Below the pieces are notes generated by a model. That model saw only the letters and a list, made by a program, of their open reading frames with translations. It was not told the origin of the DNA and ran no database searches. Shown piece after piece: positions 10,366-22,248 of a stretch of DNA of 64,000 nt. This stretch comes from Scheffersomyces stipitis CBS 6054 (Eukaryota; Ascomycota; Pichiomycetes; Serinales; Debaryomycetaceae), in assembly GCF_000209165.1 (NCBI RefSeq), contig NC_009045.1, positions 992,001-1,056,000 on the forward strand, given 5' to 3'. A program made the position numbers and the translations under genes. The stretch's first letter is position 1; each line of letters begins with the position of its first letter.

Positions 10366-11217
10366 TCATTGCCTGTTCGGAATGAAATTCTGATATTGCC
10401 TATTACCATTATTACTATTATTATTATTGGCATTATTCATGAAATTGGGCATGTTGGGCATATTAGGCATGTTGGGCATGTTGGGCATGTTAGGCATGCC
10501 TGGCATTCCAGGCATTCCAGGCATACCCATTCCAGGTGGCATATTGGGCATGCCTGGAGGCATCATACCCATAGGAGGCATTCCCGGTGGCATCATTCCC
10601 ATAGGAGGCATACCTGGAGGACCACCAGGACCAGCTCCAGCAGGTGGCATGGGTGGAGCAGATCCTCCCATCAATTTAGCCATGACAGCTTGAGGATTAA
10701 ATTCGCCTCTCGTCTTGTCTTGCTTGTGGCAATATGCTATCCACGTGAATTCATCAAAACCATAATTGAAGTAATCGGAAATATCAGCTCCAGGAGCTCT
10801 CCATGGCTTATCTTTAAGTGTTTCCAAGTCTAATTGCGTTAGTGGCTTTCCCTCGTATTCTGCCATGGTATTCACGTCCACCGTTGTGCCAGGCTCCCCC
10901 AGCTGACTGGCTACTATTGTTGTAGTAGATGACTTTTCTTCGGATGCTGTAGTTTCTGTCTGAGCAGAAGTAACGACTGTGGCCGTTTTAGGTGGTGAAT
11001 CACCTATTATGATATCTATATCGTCGTCAGAATCTTCTTCTTCTTCTTCCTCGTCATCATCATCTTCTTCTTCAACTTCTTCTACTTCTTTCTCACTTCT
11101 GGCATTTGGTAAAGATACACTCTTCGTGTTGGATTCATTTTTTCCTACAGATTTTACACCGGCCTCGTCGTCGGATCCATAGAGATAGGCATCCTCGTCA
11201 TCTGAATGGTCTGCCAT
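10366..11217 (-). CDS. FIP1: Pre-mRNA polyadenylation factor Fip1
   Basis: 283 residues from the ATG at 11217. An in-frame ATG at 11262 would add 15 hydrophobic residues, but [18 protein letters not shown] is the family-like start. Fip1 is a flexible subunit of the cleavage and polyadenylation factor that tethers poly(A) polymerase Pap1. The acidic N-terminus (with a long Glu/Asp run) is the Pap1-binding part. The Fip1 core motif is clear at about residues 125-160: [20 protein letters not shown] followed by WIAYC. The C-terminus is proline-, glycine- and methionine-rich with GMP/NMP tandem triplets. It is convergent with TIF5. Confidence 0.93.
   Translation of the reverse strand: MADHSDDEDAYLYGSDDEAGVKSVGKNESNTKSVSLPNARSEKEVEEVEEEDDDDEEEEEEDSDDDIDIIIGDSPPKTATVVTSAQTETTASEEKSSTTTIVASQLGEPGTTVDVNTMAEYEGKPLTQLDLETLKDKPWRAPGADISDYFNYGFDEFTWIAYCHKQDKTRGEFNPQAVMAKLMGGSAPPMPPAGAGPGGPPGMPPMGMMPPGMPPMGMMPPGMPNMPPGMGMPGMPGMPGMPNMPNMPNMPNMPNMPNFMNNANNNNSNNGNRQYQNFIPNRQ
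10443..10625 (-). repeat. Coding tandem repeat in FIP1 (GMP/NMP triplets)
   Basis: The FIP1 tail is built from 9-bp units encoding GMP or NMP, preceded by PPGMPPMGM units of about 24 bp. Such arrays change copy number by slippage. The antisense strand carries a long open frame only because the repeat has no stops in that frame. Confidence 0.85.
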
Positions 11218-11436
11218 GATGTTATTGTTGAAGTAAAGAACAAAGAATAGTAGGTATGTCATTTATCGAATTCTTAATTCACTGAAACATTTCAGATATC
11301 GCGACCTGTATGTAACATTCAGTACTTTGAACGATTGCAAAATCAAGACTGTATCACTTTTTACTATCATCGTTGCTACTTTTCACTCCTACACTACTAA
11401 TGAAATTAAAAACGTTTATATAGTAATTACATAACC

Positions 11437-14400
11437 TTAACGAACAAGCGACACGGGACGGGATTGCTGACTATTCTCAGCGACCATCAACTTCACCCAT
11501 TGCTGTCTTCTGAATTTGTTTCTGTAGATGATCTTTTCCAAAAGTGAAATCCATTCAAGCTTCTCTTCCCTGTTGGGAGCACCAAAGTCGATCAACTCGC
11601 CATTAGCGAATCTGATCTTAAACGCATGCTCTACTAACAAAACATCACTGAAGTTTCGGTAGTTGCCATTGGATCTGTTGATGTTCTCTTTATCCACATA
11701 AATCACTTCTACAACTTTAGCCAAGTTGATTTTGGCTCTGGTCTTGAGCGAGAACTCGCTGTGCGCGATCAACGACGTTCCATCTAACTTGAAAAACCTC
11801 TTTTTCCAGACTTCACAGTCTCCACCTTCCTGGTGCATGTACCCTTCCTTCTTGAAACCAAGTTCCTTCTTCAACTCGTTGATGCTCTGATATGCTGATC
11901 TGATACTGGTAGGCAAGACTTCGTGAGCATCAGCGCGTGGAATGAACAACATCTTGACCTCAAGTTGTCCAATTCTATATGGTTGGCATCTGACAGGTTC
12001 CTTGCCACCATCGCTAGTAGTTTCCCATTCATTGAAACAAGTGATGTCAAAACTTTGAGCTCTACCAGTAATCTTGTCTTCGTACTGATCCAAGTCAACA
12101 TAGCATCTGGCAAAAGATCCGTCTTGGGCAAATTTATTCTGCCACGAATCCTTCGCGTCAACTGTTACAAACTTTGTCGTGGTGATGATTTCCTTCTGAC
12201 CAAACATTCTACTCAATCTATTCTTGGGCTTGACCACCTTAGTTTCCTTGACTTCCATTATCTTGCCTCTTGGCTTCTCATAAGTAGCTTTCATGGTCAA
12301 GATGAACTCCAAAGAATCGCCTACGGTCAATTCGAACTCCTTGCCAATCAAGATGTTGCGCTTATCCAAGTCGTAGCTAGGAGTTCTGATGCAATGGACA
12401 CCATTATCTAGCGTCAACGAGAACTTGGCATCATGGTTTTTGAGGTCAGGCAATTCGATATTTTTGAAACCTACAACTCTCAAAAATAACCTACCTCTTT
12501 CCTGTAATGGTACAGGACCATGCTCCATATCCTTGCTGGATCCTACCTGGGTGTCAAACTCAAGTCCAGGGTTAAGACGGAGGATAGTTGATACGTCTGT
12601 CGTGCCATTGGCGTATACCGAAGGATCAGAAGTTGAAACAGCATTAAGTTCTTGTTCTACCGCACCAAACAGTTTGAGATTATCATTTGGAAGAGAATCT
12701 CTCAATTTGCCGTTCAAAAGCTCGTCGCCGTTGAACGAAGGACGTGAGCTATGAGTCTTTTTGATTGACTCAACTTCAATTCCAGTCACAGACTGTCCAT
12801 CTCTAAGCAACTTTACTGGAGAACCAATCTTGATAGGCGGATGTTTCTTAGTTGGAGAAACTGGCTCTTGATACTTCTCGGGAGACATTGGAATCGGCTC
12901 CAACACAGAAGAATCAGGAAGATTGGGAACAACCATGGTGGTACTCTGTGGAGTATGAATGATCTCAAAATCATGATCAAATAATTTAAATTCATCAGGA
13001 GGAGAGTGGTGGACAACTGAGCCAGCACGAGAAGATTCAATTGAAATTCTCTTAGCCTTATTCTCGAAATCACTAGCTCCACTGTCTTTGAAGAATTGGT
13101 CTCTTGACAATAATGCCGTTGGAGCCTTCATCAACTCGTCAGCCAAGTGGGGCAAGATGCTGTCTCTTTCGGAATTGGTCTTTTGCATAGGACTAGAGTC
13201 TGCTGTAACATTGCAGATAGATGCTTGTTGTTGTAACTCATCGTACTTCGCATCCGGCTCATTGACAATAGAGTTCTTCTGGGGATTTCTACCTACATAC
13301 TTAACCGTGGTATACTCTTCCTGAGTAATGACTCTCTTGGTGCTTAATATTTTCTTCACATCGTCTCTGTCCATACTTGGTAACGTTTTCATCCCATTAG
13401 CCTTAATGGTCGGAGGTTGTTTTATCACATCGTCAAAGATATCGTTGTATGTATCTCTTGGAGAAAGAACTGAAGACGATCTCTTTATCTCAAAAGATGG
13501 AACTTTGAATTGTGATTTTGCTTTAGTTGCCTTAACTGGTTTAACCTTCTGTGGAACCAAATTGATGTGGTTTGAAGTGGTAATTCCTCTACGGTCAATC
13601 GAGACCACAGGTTTTGGAGGTTCCAACACCCTTGGATCTGAATCAATGTTATTCAAAACATTCTCAGTACTCAAAGGTGTAAAGTTCTTACTAGCATGAC
13701 GAGAAGTGTTACCAGTGTTGTTCAAAAATCTGAAATGTTCTTCAAAACCAGAATCTTGTGATAATTCTGGCAAAAAGCCAGAAATGTGAAGATCTTCCAT
13801 GTCTGGACTAACCACCCTTCTGGACATCACATTGACTTCCTTAAACTTCTTGGGTTGTAATGAAGCTGGAATCTTGCCTCTTTCAAGAGTGTCAGCTTGT
13901 GGAACCCTTTGAACCAACGTCTCTGTGTTTAAAGTCGACAGATAGTCAGGCGATTTATGCTCTCTTTTTTGCATCAGTTGGGAATGCCAGATAGATATGA
14001 AGTCGTTGGGTTTAGGATCAGCTTCATGTTCAGCGGAAAGCAGCTCTTCGAACGAATCCTCGTCCATTCTCTTGGTGATTTCGTCAAAAGAAGAGTAATT
14101 GTTGGTTTCTACAACTGGGAGTGTTATTTCGCCTGGTGGAGCGATATTGGAAGAATTCGCCAAAACATTGTCTTTGTCATCATTTTCATCACTGTTTTCT
14201 TCTGGTTTTGTTTCTTCGACTTCTTTCGCTTCTTCTGGTTTCTTCGTTTCTTCTCTTGGAGGTGCCAAAGTTCTCATCTGTAATTCTTCGGAAGCATCGA
14301 TAAAGTTTTCATTGTCTGATTCATTGGGTGATAAATTCACAGAAAGTCTCTTTTCAGTCATGAGACGTTCAAAATCAATAGACTTCTTTCCGACTGCTAT

Positions 14401-16787
14401 GCTTGGAGCTGTCAAGTCGTTATTGGTATAGTCTTCATTATCCTCTCTGTCGCCATCATGACTGTCTTCCAATTTCCAATCACTGTCGTAATTGAAACGT
14501 AAAGACATCTTGGATTCATTTCCTGTTTCTGGCAAGAATGATTCATCTTCAACTTTGTCAGGGTTCTTCTTCTGTTCCTCAACAGCTGAAATTTCTTGTT
14601 TGGCAACAATATTGTCTTCATCTTGGACTGGAGATTCGGTTTTCACCAATCGAACAGGTGAAGCTCTTAAAATTTCAGAGACAGATTCCAACTTTGAATC
14701 AGATAGCTCGTTAGTAAATTCATCGCCTTCTTTCTTGACAAAGTCCTTGTTTTCACTTTTGATTGAGACCAAATCTTGTACGTCATCTTGTTCTTTCTTG
14801 ACGCTAATTTCCTTTGGAATTGCTTGGTTTTCTTGTTTGACAGACACATCCTCAACTGAAACAGTCTTTGGACCCCCATTGGAAACAACCTCTTTTCCAA
14901 TAGTTTCTTGATTGCCGACTTGGTTAGACTCTTCCACTGCCTTTGACAAATGGTCTGAAGAAGCGCTGATCAACAAGTTCATGATCGACTTCTCAGTGTT
15001 ATTATTATAAGAGCTATCAAAAGAAGGTTCTTCTTGCCTTTGGTTGATCTCTCGATTGCTTGAAGTAGACGTCAGTTTCATTGTCAATGCATCATTTTCG
15101 GCCTCTACTTTTCTGTCTTCATTTTCCGGAATCAAAGACTCTACCAAATCGTCTGAAAGACCCTTGATACCATCATTGACTTCCAAACTCTTGCCACCTA
15201 CTTGGTTGTTGATAGAATCTAATGTCCTGTTGTAGTCTCTCAACGAAGGTAATGAGGATTGGGAAGAACCAGATGATCTCAATTGAACATCTGAAGATTT
15301 GACTAAGGAGTCCAAAGGATTGTCGTAGTCGTTAAGTTTAGGAATCTGGATAGACTCGGATAAGTCGTGGATATTGGAAGCTGCTTTGTACTGAGCGGCG
15401 TTGTGGAGGTTGTTCAAATGTTCATCAAGGTCGTTATATGGTTTTGAGCCATTGAATGGGTCGTTGTTCTTCTCAGAGAGGAAAAGGTCCAACTTCTCGT
15501 TTAAGGAGAGGTTGCTGTATCCGTCGTGTTTCAACTTGTAGTCCTTCAAAGTTTGGGAATCGATAGCTTCATCTTCGTTGTTTGCTGCATTATTCTTTAA
15601 CAACACTTCAAAAGACTTGGAACTATGAGGAGGAGGAGCTGGAGCTATTGATCCATCTTCCTCGTCTGAAGAAATCGATTTTCCGTTGCTGTTGTTATTC
15701 AACTCGCTCCATTCGTGAGGAATAGACGTCACAATTACAGATTTACTATGAGCTTCTTCGTTGGAGGAAGACACGCTTTCAGTACTTTCTAGACCTTCAG
15801 GATAGTGATGTATTTCCGGGTTGGAGTTTGAGAAGACAACTGATTTCCTAGGCGAATTTGCAGGTGTTTTCTTCATTATTGATCTAGAAGGTGAAGTGTT
15901 GATATAGGTAGAAGAGTTCGGTACTGTCTGATTTATAGCATGAGGATTATTCAAATCTATGGTTGAAGTCATGGGAGTAGCAAATGAAAACTCGTCAGCT
16001 TCGTGGCTGGGGTGAGCTATTGTGTTTGCGGCATCTTCTGAGTCGTCCAAGTCGAAATTTCTCATGAAAGAGTTATCGCTTGGTTTGGCTGTGGGCTCAG
16101 GCTCAACTTGAGCGACGATTTCTTCGACATTTGAAATCTGGACATCGCTCTCGCTGGCACACGTATCGGAGCTGGAGTTGAACTCCTTCTCTCTGGTCAT
16201 TCCTAATGGTTTCAGCAGCGAACGAGGGAAGTTAAGTGGTTTGGTGGGTGAATCTACCGCGGAAAATGACTCTTGTGCTGGAATGTAATCGTCAGAAATG
16301 GGAATCGAATCGGGATCGACGTTCATTTCTTTAAGGAGTAGGTCTACAGATGCTAGAAGAGTTAGTAATGAACAAACGAATGAAGATGGAAGCTCTTTGA
16401 AAACTCATATGATAGAAATGACAATCTGACATGGAATGCCCTTTAGACTTCGTTCTGCTAGTTTCATTGTGAAATTCTCAGGTCCGGGTATGTTGAGGAA
16501 TTTCATTGATAACATCTTGAAGTAGTAAAATGTAATATTGATTACTGAATGGCATAGAGGTATCTCGATCTGTAACACACCATAGAAGGTCGGTCTCTAC
16601 ATCATTGATGTATCCAGCTATCTTGCTGAAAAATTTACAATTGTTTTAATATCTTTCGGGTGTATTCCTGCTGTACTCATATGTAGTAGAACTTCCCGCT
16701 TTCACGCTACTTACCATTCTCGTGTCTGAAGATATCATGGCTGCTAGACGAGGTGTCTGCGATGAGCTGAGCGGGCTCGGCGGACAT
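11437..16787 (-). CDS. BUD4: Bud-neck anillin-like protein Bud4/Int1, two exons
   Basis: Exon 1 is 16715-16787 (73 nt) and exon 2 is 11437-16352, giving about 1662 residues. Bud4 (Int1 in Candida) is a septin-associated landmark at the bud neck, required for axial budding and septin stability. The large N-terminal part is Ser/Asp/Glu-rich and disordered, with conserved patches EFSFATPMTSTIDL and TYINTSPSRSIMKK. An anillin-like C2 region precedes a PH domain in the last ~130 residues (GYMHQEGGDCEVWKKRFFKL...). The unspliced frame starts at 16326 (MNVDPDS), but splicing adds MSAEPAQLI...HENASVDLLLKE. The SVDxLLKE motif matches the start of Saccharomyces Bud4. Donor GTAAGT and branch point TACTAAC are both exact. 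Confidence 0.93.
16353..16714 (-). other. Spliceosomal intron of BUD4 (362 nt)
   Basis: Read on the minus strand: donor AAT-G/GTAAGT at 16714, branch point TACTAAC at 16368-16362, acceptor TCTTCTAG ending at 16353, 8 nt after the branch point. The exon phase joins as AAT G|CA TCT (Asn-Ala-Ser), and the frame stays open into MNVDPDS. A second AG nine bases downstream would also be in frame, but the first AG after the branch point is normally used. Confidence 0.85.
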
Positions 16788-18396
16788 CTTCAATAATGTG
16801 GTGGTGTTTTAATTATAATTATGTCAGATAGTGTGCTACTGAACAATACTGAATGTTGCTAGACGTGTCTGGGAATTGTAGACTTAAGAATAGTTGAAGC
16901 TTGGAGGTTTATTACGTCTTGCTGGTGATTCAGCGCTTTAGACTTGTCTCTGCTATTAAGTATTATCCAGCAGAACTGTGCCTTTGCTCTAAAGACACTA
17001 TGTTTTGAAAACGGGTGTTTTGGTACGTCTTATGTGAACAACTTTTATTTATGTTTATGTTTCCTGGTCGCCTCGAATGGCCCAATGGGGGAATTGTGCT
17101 GCGTGCAGGCTGGTTTATTAGACTTGGCCATTGGGAGACATGTTTGCACTTTACCGAGAAGGGCTGGCTAATTGAGGTTGAAACGTATGATGTATGGATG
17201 CATGTATGGATCACTGCGGAAGCCATAATGTCATTGTGAATGTAGAGTGAATTTTGTATTGATATTGTTCGTTTAATGGTGTGGTGAAGATTATTTGAAG
17301 CGCAAGATGGCTGCGAAATATGGTGGAAATTTTAGAGAGAAAAAGAGAGTCCGGCAAACGGTACAACGGTTCCACAACGTAAGCACCCGTTAAACGTCCC
17401 ACTCCAGATGGCTGAACTTTCAAAGTGTTTGCTTCATCGATCTTTCTGTCTATTTTGTTTAGTGCTGGTTTCGACCATTTCATAAATTTCATAAATTTCT
17501 AGATCTCAGGTGGAATTCGTGCAAAATGTCCCAATTAGTGAGACAGAGCATTTCAAAATTACCCTACGAAGTAATACAATGGACTACCGACTCTTATCGT
17601 GCTGTCATTTATCAATTGGCAATTCGTACTCATTCAGAACCCGACAAATGCGCTGGACAGCCTGAATCACTGATTTGCCTCATTTTGGCACTCCTGATTA
17701 GCCAAAGTGGTTCCTGCTTCAGGATGCTTTAATTATAAAATAGACAACATGGGGCGAGTGTATCAGGCTTAACTACTAAAAAATGTAAATGAAATTCATA
17801 CATGACACTCTTCCACCAACACAGCAACTTCTGTATGCTGTTTTCTACCGTGATAAACCGATATAGGACCATATATAGTTGTATTCTGACTACCAGTAGC
17901 TATATGATTATATAATCACAGAAGTTTTTCAACTGTACCGTATACAGTATATGGAATTCAGCACCATAAGCTCAGAATATTTCCGCATCTCAACTCCCTT
18001 ATCTATGCCATACCACACCCACACTACCTGACCAATCCCTCCTCTGTGAGTAGCTACTCTCTTGGTAGCTCTGCCGTTCCTGGGATGCCTTCTATAGCCG
18101 AAGTGACAACTCCAGCTCATCCCTCTTACTAAACTCTTCACTGTAGCAACTCCATGCACACTCTCGGCTCTGTAGAGCCACTATGAGGCATTCATGTATT
18201 CACCGCAACAGCCATCTCATATACGGCCACGACTCCTGCAGAAAGCTTCTCCTTCAAGTGGGAAGCGTAGGATCTGGCTTTTAAAGCTAGCAATTAATTG
18301 TAATTCTACAGCTTCGGTATATATTCTCCAGATATACGTATCCGTAGAGCACCCAGTATTGTACGATTGTAAGTCTACAAGTCTACCAAATTCACA
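16788..18396. other. Intergenic region between BUD4 and DUG1 (divergent promoters)
   Basis: About 1.6 kb between two divergently transcribed genes. I find no tRNA and no convincing gene. ORFs at 17015-17239 and 17526-17732 (+) and 17929-18159 (-) are short, without domains or conserved features. A TATA-like TATATA lies near 18318, upstream of DUG1. Confidence 0.55.
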
Positions 18397-19842
18397 ATGT
18401 CCTACGAAAAGTTGCCCTTAGAGGAGTTTTACAAGACCATCGATGAGTTGAAGCCCAAGTTCATCGAAAGATTGCAGAAGGCCATCGCCATCCCCTCTGT
18501 CTCCTCCGACGAGACTCTCAGACCTAAGGTAGTGGAAATGGCCCATTTCTTGGTCGACGAATTGACCACCTTGGGCTTTCAGGATATCCAGTTGAAGGAC
18601 TTGGGTATCCAGCCTCCTCCAGTAGCCGACGCCAACTTGAAGTTGCCTCCAATTGTGTTGGCCAGATTCGGCCAGGACCCCAAGAAGAAGAATGTCTTGG
18701 TCTATGGCCATTACGACGTCCAACCAGCCTTGAAGGAAGACGGCTGGGCTACCGAGCCTTTCACCATGTTCCACGACAAGGAAAACGACATTCTCTTTGG
18801 TAGAGGATCCACTGACGACAAGGGCCCCGTTATGGGCTGGTTGAACGTTGTCGAAGCCCACAACAAGTTGGGCTGGGAGTTGCCTGTGAACTTAGTCTGC
18901 TGCTTTGAAGGTATGGAAGAAAGCGGTTCGTTGGGTTTGGACGAGTTGGTGGCCAAGGAAGCTCAACAGTACTTCAAGGGTGTAGACCAAGTCACCATCT
19001 CCGACAACTACTGGTTGGGTACCACCAAGCCAGTTTTGACCTACGGTTTGAGAGGATGTAACTACTACCAGATTATCGTTGAAGGTCCAGGTGCAGATTT
19101 GCACTCGGGTATCTTTGGTGGGATCATTGCCGAGCCCATGACCGACTTGGTGAAGCTCATGTCTACTTTGGTAGACAACAAGGGTAAAATCTTGATCGAT
19201 GGTGTCAGCGACATGGTGGCTCCTTTGACCGAGAAGGAAGACCAGTTATATGATGCCATCGATTTCTCTGTAGAGGAATTGAATGCTGCTGCTGGTTCCA
19301 AGACTTCGTTGCACGACAACAAGAAGGACATCTTGAAGCACAGATGGAGATTCCCATCGTTATCGTTGCACGGAATCGAAGGTGCCTTCTCCGGTGCCGG
19401 TGCCAAGACTGTTATCCCAGCAAAGGTCGTTGGTAAGTTCTCCATCAGAACTGTGCCCAACATCGTTTCCAACACTTTGGACAAGTTGGTCATTGACCAT
19501 GTGACCAAGGAGTTCGCAAAACTCGATTCTGTTAACAAGTTCAAGGTCGAGTTGATTCACGACGGTGCCTACTGGGTTTCTGATCCTTTCAACGAATCGT
19601 TTACTGCTGCTTCCAAGGCTACCCAGGACGTGTGGAATGTCGTTCCAGACTTCACCAGAGAAGGTGGCTCCATTCCTATCACCTTAACTTTTGAGAAGGA
19701 GTTGGGAGTCGATGTCTTGTTATTGCCTATGGGTAGAGGTGACGATGGTGCCCACTCAATCAACGAGAAGTTGGATGTTCCTAACTACATCAACGGTTGC
19801 AAGACCTTGGGTGGTTACTTGCACTACTACGCCAAGGCTTAG
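18397..19842 (+). CDS. DUG1: Cys-Gly metallodipeptidase Dug1 (M20 family)
   Basis: 481 residues, the expected length. Dug1 hydrolyses Cys-Gly and, with Dug2-Dug3, takes part in the alternative glutathione degradation pathway. Metal ligands of the M20 fold are visible: YGHYDVQP (H105, D107), GRGSTDDKGP (bridging Asp 140/141), and CFEGMEESGS with the catalytic and ligand Glu 174/175. The C-terminal zinc His lies in DDGAHSINE. The lid domain occupies the middle (about 215-380). Codon use is strongly biased (TTG for Leu, preferred C-ending codons), suggesting high expression. Confidence 0.95.
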   Translation: MSYEKLPLEEFYKTIDELKPKFIERLQKAIAIPSVSSDETLRPKVVEMAHFLVDELTTLGFQDIQLKDLGIQPPPVADANLKLPPIVLARFGQDPKKKNVLVYGHYDVQPALKEDGWATEPFTMFHDKENDILFGRGSTDDKGPVMGWLNVVEAHNKLGWELPVNLVCCFEGMEESGSLGLDELVAKEAQQYFKGVDQVTISDNYWLGTTKPVLTYGLRGCNYYQIIVEGPGADLHSGIFGGIIAEPMTDLVKLMSTLVDNKGKILIDGVSDMVAPLTEKEDQLYDAIDFSVEELNAAAGSKTSLHDNKKDILKHRWRFPSLSLHGIEGAFSGAGAKTVIPAKVVGKFSIRTVPNIVSNTLDKLVIDHVTKEFAKLDSVNKFKVELIHDGAYWVSDPFNESFTAASKATQDVWNVVPDFTREGGSIPITLTFEKELGVDVLLLPMGRGDDGAHSINEKLDVPNYINGCKTLGGYLHYYAKA

Positions 19843-20889
19843 ATATGTATTGACGAATATTTTATACCGTATACCATTACCTTTGAATCCAATTGTAGGT
19901 TTTCGCAGCCAGTAAGAGGGCATTCTTGTAGATGTTCGATAATGTATGAATTGAAACTTCTAATATATAAATGATATAAATCAATGACTACATACAGATA
20001 TACACGTCAATATAAATGAAGTCGAATTCTGAGTGCCTCATGTGTGGTTTCACGTTGTTGCTCCAGATATGGGTCCACCAGAAATCTCTCAAGTACTCAA
20101 AATTTTCTATTTTTACAAGAAGGGTCTAACCTGAGATAAAGCTTTCAATTGTAAGTTACAGAACGAACTACCGAACCCACCCATAGATTGCTTCAAATTG
20201 ATAATCCCAATGCAATGGCTGCAACAGCGACATTTTCTCGACATGTCGAATGTCGCACCATGAAAAATTTTAAGTCAACCCTCTCAACTTCAGAAGGGAG
20301 AAATGGAGAAAAAGTTGGAGGATCCAATTTTTCGATTTAGACCCATTACGTAGAAACACCAGAACTCCAGAAAAGATTCTTCTGTGTTTATCATATTAAT
20401 ATCCTATAGCTCCTAGCATCTTTGTAACAGTCTGTTTGCAGTGTCTTTCAAGTTTTGCCCTTTTATTTCCACTCACGCAGCTCATTAACGATTCCATCTT
20501 CGTATTCGTTTTCAACAGTTAATTGAATTTTTCACTTTCAAAATCATAATTAACAACTCGTTTATTTGAATTCACCACCTAGTGAGACGTCAGTACATCC
20601 ATCCTGTTGAATATCATATATCAACTCATAAAATCATAAAGTCATAAAACACAATAAAAAATCCTATAAATAGTTCGCTTCAACTGCTAAAGCTCATCGA
20701 TATCGTCTTTTATTCGGTATTCATAATTCACTAATTGTTGTACTCATTTGATATTGCTATTCCATAATTGCATTTGAACCAGCTGTTATTAGTTACTATT
20801 GTTATTCATTACTACAATTATCATTGCTGTCATTATTGTGAACATCTAACATCTTGTCTATACTATTCTAGGATCCTGTATTTATCGTC
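19843..20889. other. Intergenic region upstream of the 4EHP-like gene
   Basis: About 1 kb of AT-rich sequence without a gene. It holds an exact RRPE-type word TGAAAAATTTT (near 20263) and ATTTTTCAC at 20527-20535, here extended to ATTTTTCACTTTC. The last 300 bases are a T-rich leader with many ATT/TAT steps. Confidence 0.5.
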
Positions 20890-22248
20890 ATGTCTGAAAA
20901 CTTAAAGAGAGCCGAGTCGTTGTTCAACAGAATCATGAACCAGTCTGGTTCCTCGTCATCGCACACGTCGTCTTCTTCACAAAACCATGTCGACGCTGCT
21001 GTGGGTGCCAAGACCAACTCTTATCAGCCCCACCATAAGTCGTACTCCAACTCGAACTCCAACTCTCACAGTAATACCAGTAGAGACAGAGACAGGGAAA
21101 GCAAGTACAAGCTGAACGGTGTTGGTTCCAGTGCCAATGTCAATGCACTTGTAACTGCCAATGCTGCTTTGTTGCCGAAACGTGACCCCATAAAGCTGTC
21201 GCAAGAGACATTGAGCCGAATCCCTCCAGAGCACCATATTTTGCCTTACTGTTGGACGGTGTGGCATCATTCGAGATCGAGATTAAAGCAGAAGGAGACA
21301 TCATCGCCTTCCGAAGATGAAAACCTGACAAATGCTGCTCCTGCTGCAGCTGCTGTAGACTCGTATTTGCAAACCACGAACGAAATCGAGTTTCTCAGCA
21401 TTTCCGGCGAAGACTCTGTCTCCACGACCAAGTCCATTGGATCCTTGGAGCAGTTATGGATGAGCTTATCGTCCATCAAGAAGACATACGAGTTGCCTAT
21501 TGGTACCGAGTTGTTGATATTCAAGTCGGGAATCAATCCTGTCTGGGAAGATCCAATAAACACCAAGGGAGGCAGATGGGTGTTTAGATTCAACCGTAGA
21601 AGCAACGGGTCATCTGATGACCACGACTCGATCGCCAAGATCAGAAAGAGAACCAGTTTGATCTGGGAACGGTTGGTGATCAAAACCATAACGGGATCCA
21701 TCATTCCTGAAGCCAACAACCCTGTCGAGTACCAGGATTTGTTGTTGAATGATATCTCTGGCTTGGTGTTGAGTGTTCGTAAAGATGAGGACATCATCAG
21801 CATCTGGAACTCCAACTTGAACTTTGGTGGCAAGGGCAAGAAGGACGACGACAAGAGTACCAACAAGAAGTTGACGTCGTTTCAGGCTCGCAGAGTCATC
21901 TGTGATGCCATTTTGCGAGTTATTCGTGAATGTGATTTGATTGCGCAGGGCTCAGATTGTGTGGACACCGTAGACACCGGTTCCAATGAAAGGGTATATG
22001 GTGTGTCTTTTGAGTACAGATTGCATGCTGACAATGCCAATCCAGATGGTAACAACGGCTCCAACATGCTGTCGTCGAAGTACGGCAGTGGCCACCACCA
22101 TCATCACCACAACAGTCATAACTCGCACCACCACCACCACAGCAGTCACCACAACCGTCGTTACAATAATAACAATAGCGGCAGTAGCAAGAACTCGTAC
22201 AACACTGTTGCCGTGGGTGGTCTGTCTGGTGAAACAGTCAGCAACTAG
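20890..22248 (+). CDS. eIF4E-family cap-binding protein, 4EHP-like
   Basis: 452 residues, much longer than canonical eIF4E (~210). The eIF4E fold spans about residues 112-385. It begins with ILPYCWTVWHHSRSR, which resembles the 4EHP/eIF4E2 start (YTFWYSRR) rather than eIF4E proper. LEQLWMSL follows, then NPVWEDPINTKGGRW (W219, the cap-stacking Trp equivalent, and W230), and EDIISIWN, which is almost identical to animal 4EHP. The first 110 residues are Ser/Asn/His-rich and the C-terminal tail has His runs (about 395-425). Class II proteins bind cap weakly and usually repress translation. Several CTG codons fall in the hydrophilic tails, where Ser is more plausible than Leu. There is no orthologue in Saccharomyces that I recognise. 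Confidence 0.82.
   Translation: MSENLKRAESLFNRIMNQSGSSSSHTSSSSQNHVDAAVGAKTNSYQPHHKSYSNSNSNSHSNTSRDRDRESKYKLNGVGSSANVNALVTANAALLPKRDPIKLSQETLSRIPPEHHILPYCWTVWHHSRSRLKQKETSSPSEDENLTNAAPAAAAVDSYLQTTNEIEFLSISGEDSVSTTKSIGSLEQLWMSLSSIKKTYELPIGTELLIFKSGINPVWEDPINTKGGRWVFRFNRRSNGSSDDHDSIAKIRKRTSLIWERLVIKTITGSIIPEANNPVEYQDLLLNDISGLVLSVRKDEDIISIWNSNLNFGGKGKKDDDKSTNKKLTSFQARRVICDAILRVIRECDLIAQGSDCVDTVDTGSNERVYGVSFEYRLHADNANPDGNNGSNMLSSKYGSGHHHHHHNSHNSHHHHHSSHHNRRYNNNNSGSSKNSYNTVAVGGLSGETVSN

Noticed and set aside
10369..10833. Long + strand ORFs antisense to FIP1
   Set aside because: They are by-products of the GMP/NMP repeat and give only low-complexity His/Arg/Gly peptides.
11437..16326. Calling the BUD4/INT1 gene an integrin
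   Set aside because: The old integrin-like label for Candida Int1 is not supported by the domains seen; the anillin-like and PH regions place it with Bud4.
17015..18159. Short ORFs between BUD4 and DUG1
   Set aside because: They mutually overlap on both strands and lack domains, signal peptides or TATA-supported starts.
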